From an uncultured Pseudomonadota bacterium (GTDB lineage Bacteria; SAR324; NAC60-12): DNA of 7,258 nucleotides. The translations under genes were made by a program, and so were the position numbers. Numbering within the stretch: position 1 is the stretch's first letter; every line of letters starts with the position of its first letter. Shown here piece by piece: positions 6,028 through 7,258 of the stretch. The stretch is from NCBI GenBank assembly GCA_913052275.1, contig CAJXDX010000090.1, positions 1 to 7,258 on the forward strand. Reading direction: 5' to 3'. The notes beneath the pieces were generated by a model. The model saw only the letters and a list, made by a program, of their open reading frames with translations. It searched no databases and had not been told where the DNA came from.

Positions 6028-6555
6028 ATGAGAACACTAGCAACAATGATTTTTTTAATGCTTTTTCCCACAATGGTGCTGGCAGAATTGCCTATTGGGG
6101 AAATACCGCCAAAAGTAGTTCTCAAAGACGATTTGGGCGGAAGGCTTGACGGTACGCAATGGAGCAGTGAGGAACTTGTTTCCGGAAAAGTAATTGTTCT
6201 TTTCTATGTTGACCCGGATGAATCTGAATTGAACAACCATGTAAGTGATGCTCTCAAAGCCGAAAATTATCCTAAAGAAAAATATGGTTCGATAGGAATG
6301 GCAAACATGGCTGCAACCTGGCTGCCAAATTTTGCCATCAACATGAAATTAAAAAGCAAGCAGGAGCAATATAAATCAACTGTATATGTGAAAGACCTTG
6401 AAAAGACATTGGTTAAGAAATGGGGTCTCAGCGATGATAACAGTGACGTAGTAGTATTCGGCAAGGACGGGAGGGTACTTTACAGTGTTGACGGTAAATT
6501 CACTGACGCCCAGGTTAAGGAAATTGTAAAAGTGGTTTGGGATAATTTGGATTGA
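6028..6555 (+). CDS. YtfJ-family periplasmic thioredoxin-fold protein without cysteines
   Basis: A 175-residue exported protein. Residues 1-19 are a Sec signal peptide (MRT, a hydrophobic core, then VLA before E20), so the mature protein of about 156 residues should be periplasmic. The rest resembles E. coli YtfJ, a thioredoxin-fold protein of unknown function: the WSSEELVSGKVIVLFYV strand region (45-61), a middle helix region after NYPKEKYG, and the DVVVFGKDGRVLYSVDG hairpin (140-156) followed by a C-terminal helix. There is no cysteine in the whole protein, so the CxxC of redox thioredoxins is absent and a disulfide role is excluded. The ATG at 6028 is preferred over one at 6023, which opens only a two-codon frame. 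No Shine-Dalgarno is visible. It follows serS by 81 bp and converges on rnhA. The family call is by recognised pattern, not by alignment; the function is unknown. Confidence 0.8.
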   Translation: MRTLATMIFLMLFPTMVLAELPIGEIPPKVVLKDDLGGRLDGTQWSSEELVSGKVIVLFYVDPDESELNNHVSDALKAENYPKEKYGSIGMANMAATWLPNFAINMKLKSKQEQYKSTVYVKDLEKTLVKKWGLSDDNSDVVVFGKDGRVLYSVDGKFTDAQVKEIVKVVWDNLD

Positions 6556-6565
6556 CAGTCAACTT

Positions 6566-6580
6566 GGATTTTAAAGATCC
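6566..6580. terminator. Weak hairpin between convergent genes
   Basis: GGATTTTAAAGATCC is nearly self-complementary (GGATT/GATCC with one G-U pair and an AT loop) and lies in the 29-bp gap between the convergent ytfJ-like gene and rnhA. The stem is short and no good U-tract follows on either strand, so it could be a poor bidirectional terminator or simply chance. Confidence 0.2.
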
Positions 6581-6584
6581 CAGC

Positions 6585-7046
6585 TTATTTTACAGATTTT
6601 GACCGTTCCTTTCTGGCCTTAACAGCAAGTTCGTCACAGCGTACATTTTCCGGATGCCCTGAGTGTCCTTTAACCCAGTGCCAGGAAACTTCATGGTTTC
6701 GGCTGACTTCAAGCAGACGAAGCCAGAGATCCTTGTTTGCCACAGGTTTACCTGCCTTTGTTTTCCATCCTTTGTTCTGCCAGTTATTCAGCCACTTTTG
6801 TTCAAAGGCATTTTTGAGATAACTTGAGTCTGTGTAGAGCTCCACAAAACATGGCTTCTTCAGTGCTTCCAGAGCCTTGATTGCGGCAGTCATCTCCATG
6901 CGGTTGTTGGTGGAATCTACTTCCGCCCCTGAAATCTCCGTGCGAAGATTATGTTTACTGGAAATCAAAACTGCTCCCCATCCTCCAACTCCCGGATTAG
7001 GTGAACATGCTCCGTCTGTATAGATCTCTACTTTGGTTTTGGACAT
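6585..7046 (-). CDS. rnhA: Ribonuclease HI
   Basis: Cytoplasmic endonuclease that cuts the RNA strand of RNA:DNA hybrids, removing R-loops and RNA primers. The 153 residues match the bacterial RNase HI length of about 155. All four metal-binding acids are present: D11 in YTDGACSPNPG (9-19), E51 in TNNRMEMTAA (46-55), D73 in YTDSSYL (71-77) and D138 in RCDELA (136-141). Catalytic His128 lies in WVKGHSGHPEN (124-134). The Trp- and Lys-rich segment 84-105 corresponds to the basic handle that grips the hybrid. No extra HBD domain is attached. The ATG lacks a Shine-Dalgarno, but the start fits the family exactly. A candidate promoter stands just upstream and the gene appears monocistronic, convergent to the ytfJ-like gene. 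Confidence 0.97.
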   Translation of the reverse strand: MSKTKVEIYTDGACSPNPGVGGWGAVLISSKHNLRTEISGAEVDSTNNRMEMTAAIKALEALKKPCFVELYTDSSYLKNAFEQKWLNNWQNKGWKTKAGKPVANKDLWLRLLEVSRNHEVSWHWVKGHSGHPENVRCDELAVKARKERSKSVK

Positions 7047-7258
7047 TAAATGAATGAAGTTTGAAATACAGTAGATTTACAAACTTTATAGACGGCAAGA
7101 ACTTAGCATTTTTCGGCAATTTTTAAATTATGTGCTGTTTGAAGGTATAGTCTGAACTGTGCTGTCGTTCAAAAATAATAAGATAAATATAAAGCCATTT
7201 CATTACTGATCCCCCCTTTTTTTATGCAGCTAAAACATTGATACACTGAACTAGGATT
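7047..7258. other. AT-rich right-edge region, no convincing gene
   Basis: These 212 bp upstream of rnhA hold a candidate promoter and a C6T7 tract (7211-7223). There is also a 26-codon minus-strand ORF (7203 to 7123, starting MKWLYIYLII), preceded at 7 nt by a run of six G that could act as a Shine-Dalgarno. I do not recognise the peptide. It is short, the G-run may be coincidental, and it would lie in the rnhA leader, so it is not called as a gene. One minus-strand frame is open from the edge and ends in TAA beside the C6T7 tract, so the 3' end of an unseen gene cannot be excluded. Confidence 0.5.
7070..7098 (-). promoter_or_regulatory. Candidate rnhA promoter
   Basis: On the minus strand TTGCCG (7098-7093, four of six) and TCTACT (7075-7070, four of six) are 17 bp apart, giving a leader of about 17 nt. 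A second TTGCCG lies 21 bp further upstream (7119-7114), and TATAAA (7090-7085) is a better -10 without a matching -35. By-eye match only. Confidence 0.3.

Noticed and set aside
1..7258. CRISPR array, insertion sequence, tRNA, rRNA, toxin-antitoxin or defence genes
   Set aside because: No regularly spaced repeats, transposase motifs, terminal repeats, cloverleaf-like stretches or defence-family proteins were seen; the coding space is filled by housekeeping genes.

Overview
The window is AT-rich (roughly 40% G+C by eye), compactly coded, and reads as ordinary chromosomal DNA of a Gram-negative, sigma-54-using bacterium. Gram-negative: one product has a Sec signal peptide and belongs to the YtfJ periplasmic family. 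Sigma-54-using: there is an NtrC-class activator with an intact GSFTGA loop. Genus cannot be read from the sequence. A bacterial acyl-CoA-binding protein, a FlbD/FlrC-type regulator and indirect (GatCAB-type) tRNA amidation together would fit a marine delta- or SAR324-like proteobacterium; this is a low-confidence guess.

Layout. Bases 1-2319 are a minus-strand pair: a FlbD/FlrC-like sigma-54 response regulator (820-2319), followed after 22 bp by rsgA (797 down to the left edge, 3' end missing, TTG start). Bases 2320-2830 are a 511-bp divergent intergenic region. It holds a perfect 12-bp inverted repeat near a possible extended -10 for the regulator gene, a smaller AT-rich inverted repeat, and a chain of two micro-ORFs running into the next gene. 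Bases 2831-4564 are a plus-strand pair: an acyl-CoA-binding protein gene and gatA, 6 bp apart. Then come serS (4681-5946) and a ytfJ-like gene (6028-6555), each behind its own short AT-rich leader, and convergent to them rnhA (6585-7046, minus). The last 212 bp hold no convincing gene.

How the genes relate. rsgA (30S maturation), gatA (Gln-tRNA/Asn-tRNA amidation) and serS (Ser-tRNA charging) are translation genes. rnhA removes RNA:DNA hybrids. The regulator probably serves flagellar or surface-structure transcription, but no target gene is in view. The acyl-CoA-binding protein sits where gatC often precedes gatA, which is the most unusual gene context here. I find no mobile element, CRISPR array, toxin-antitoxin pair, defence system, tRNA or rRNA. 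I do not see a new multi-gene system; the best leads are the acyl-CoA-binding-protein/gatA pairing, the inverted repeat in the divergent region, and the P-loop variant of the regulator.
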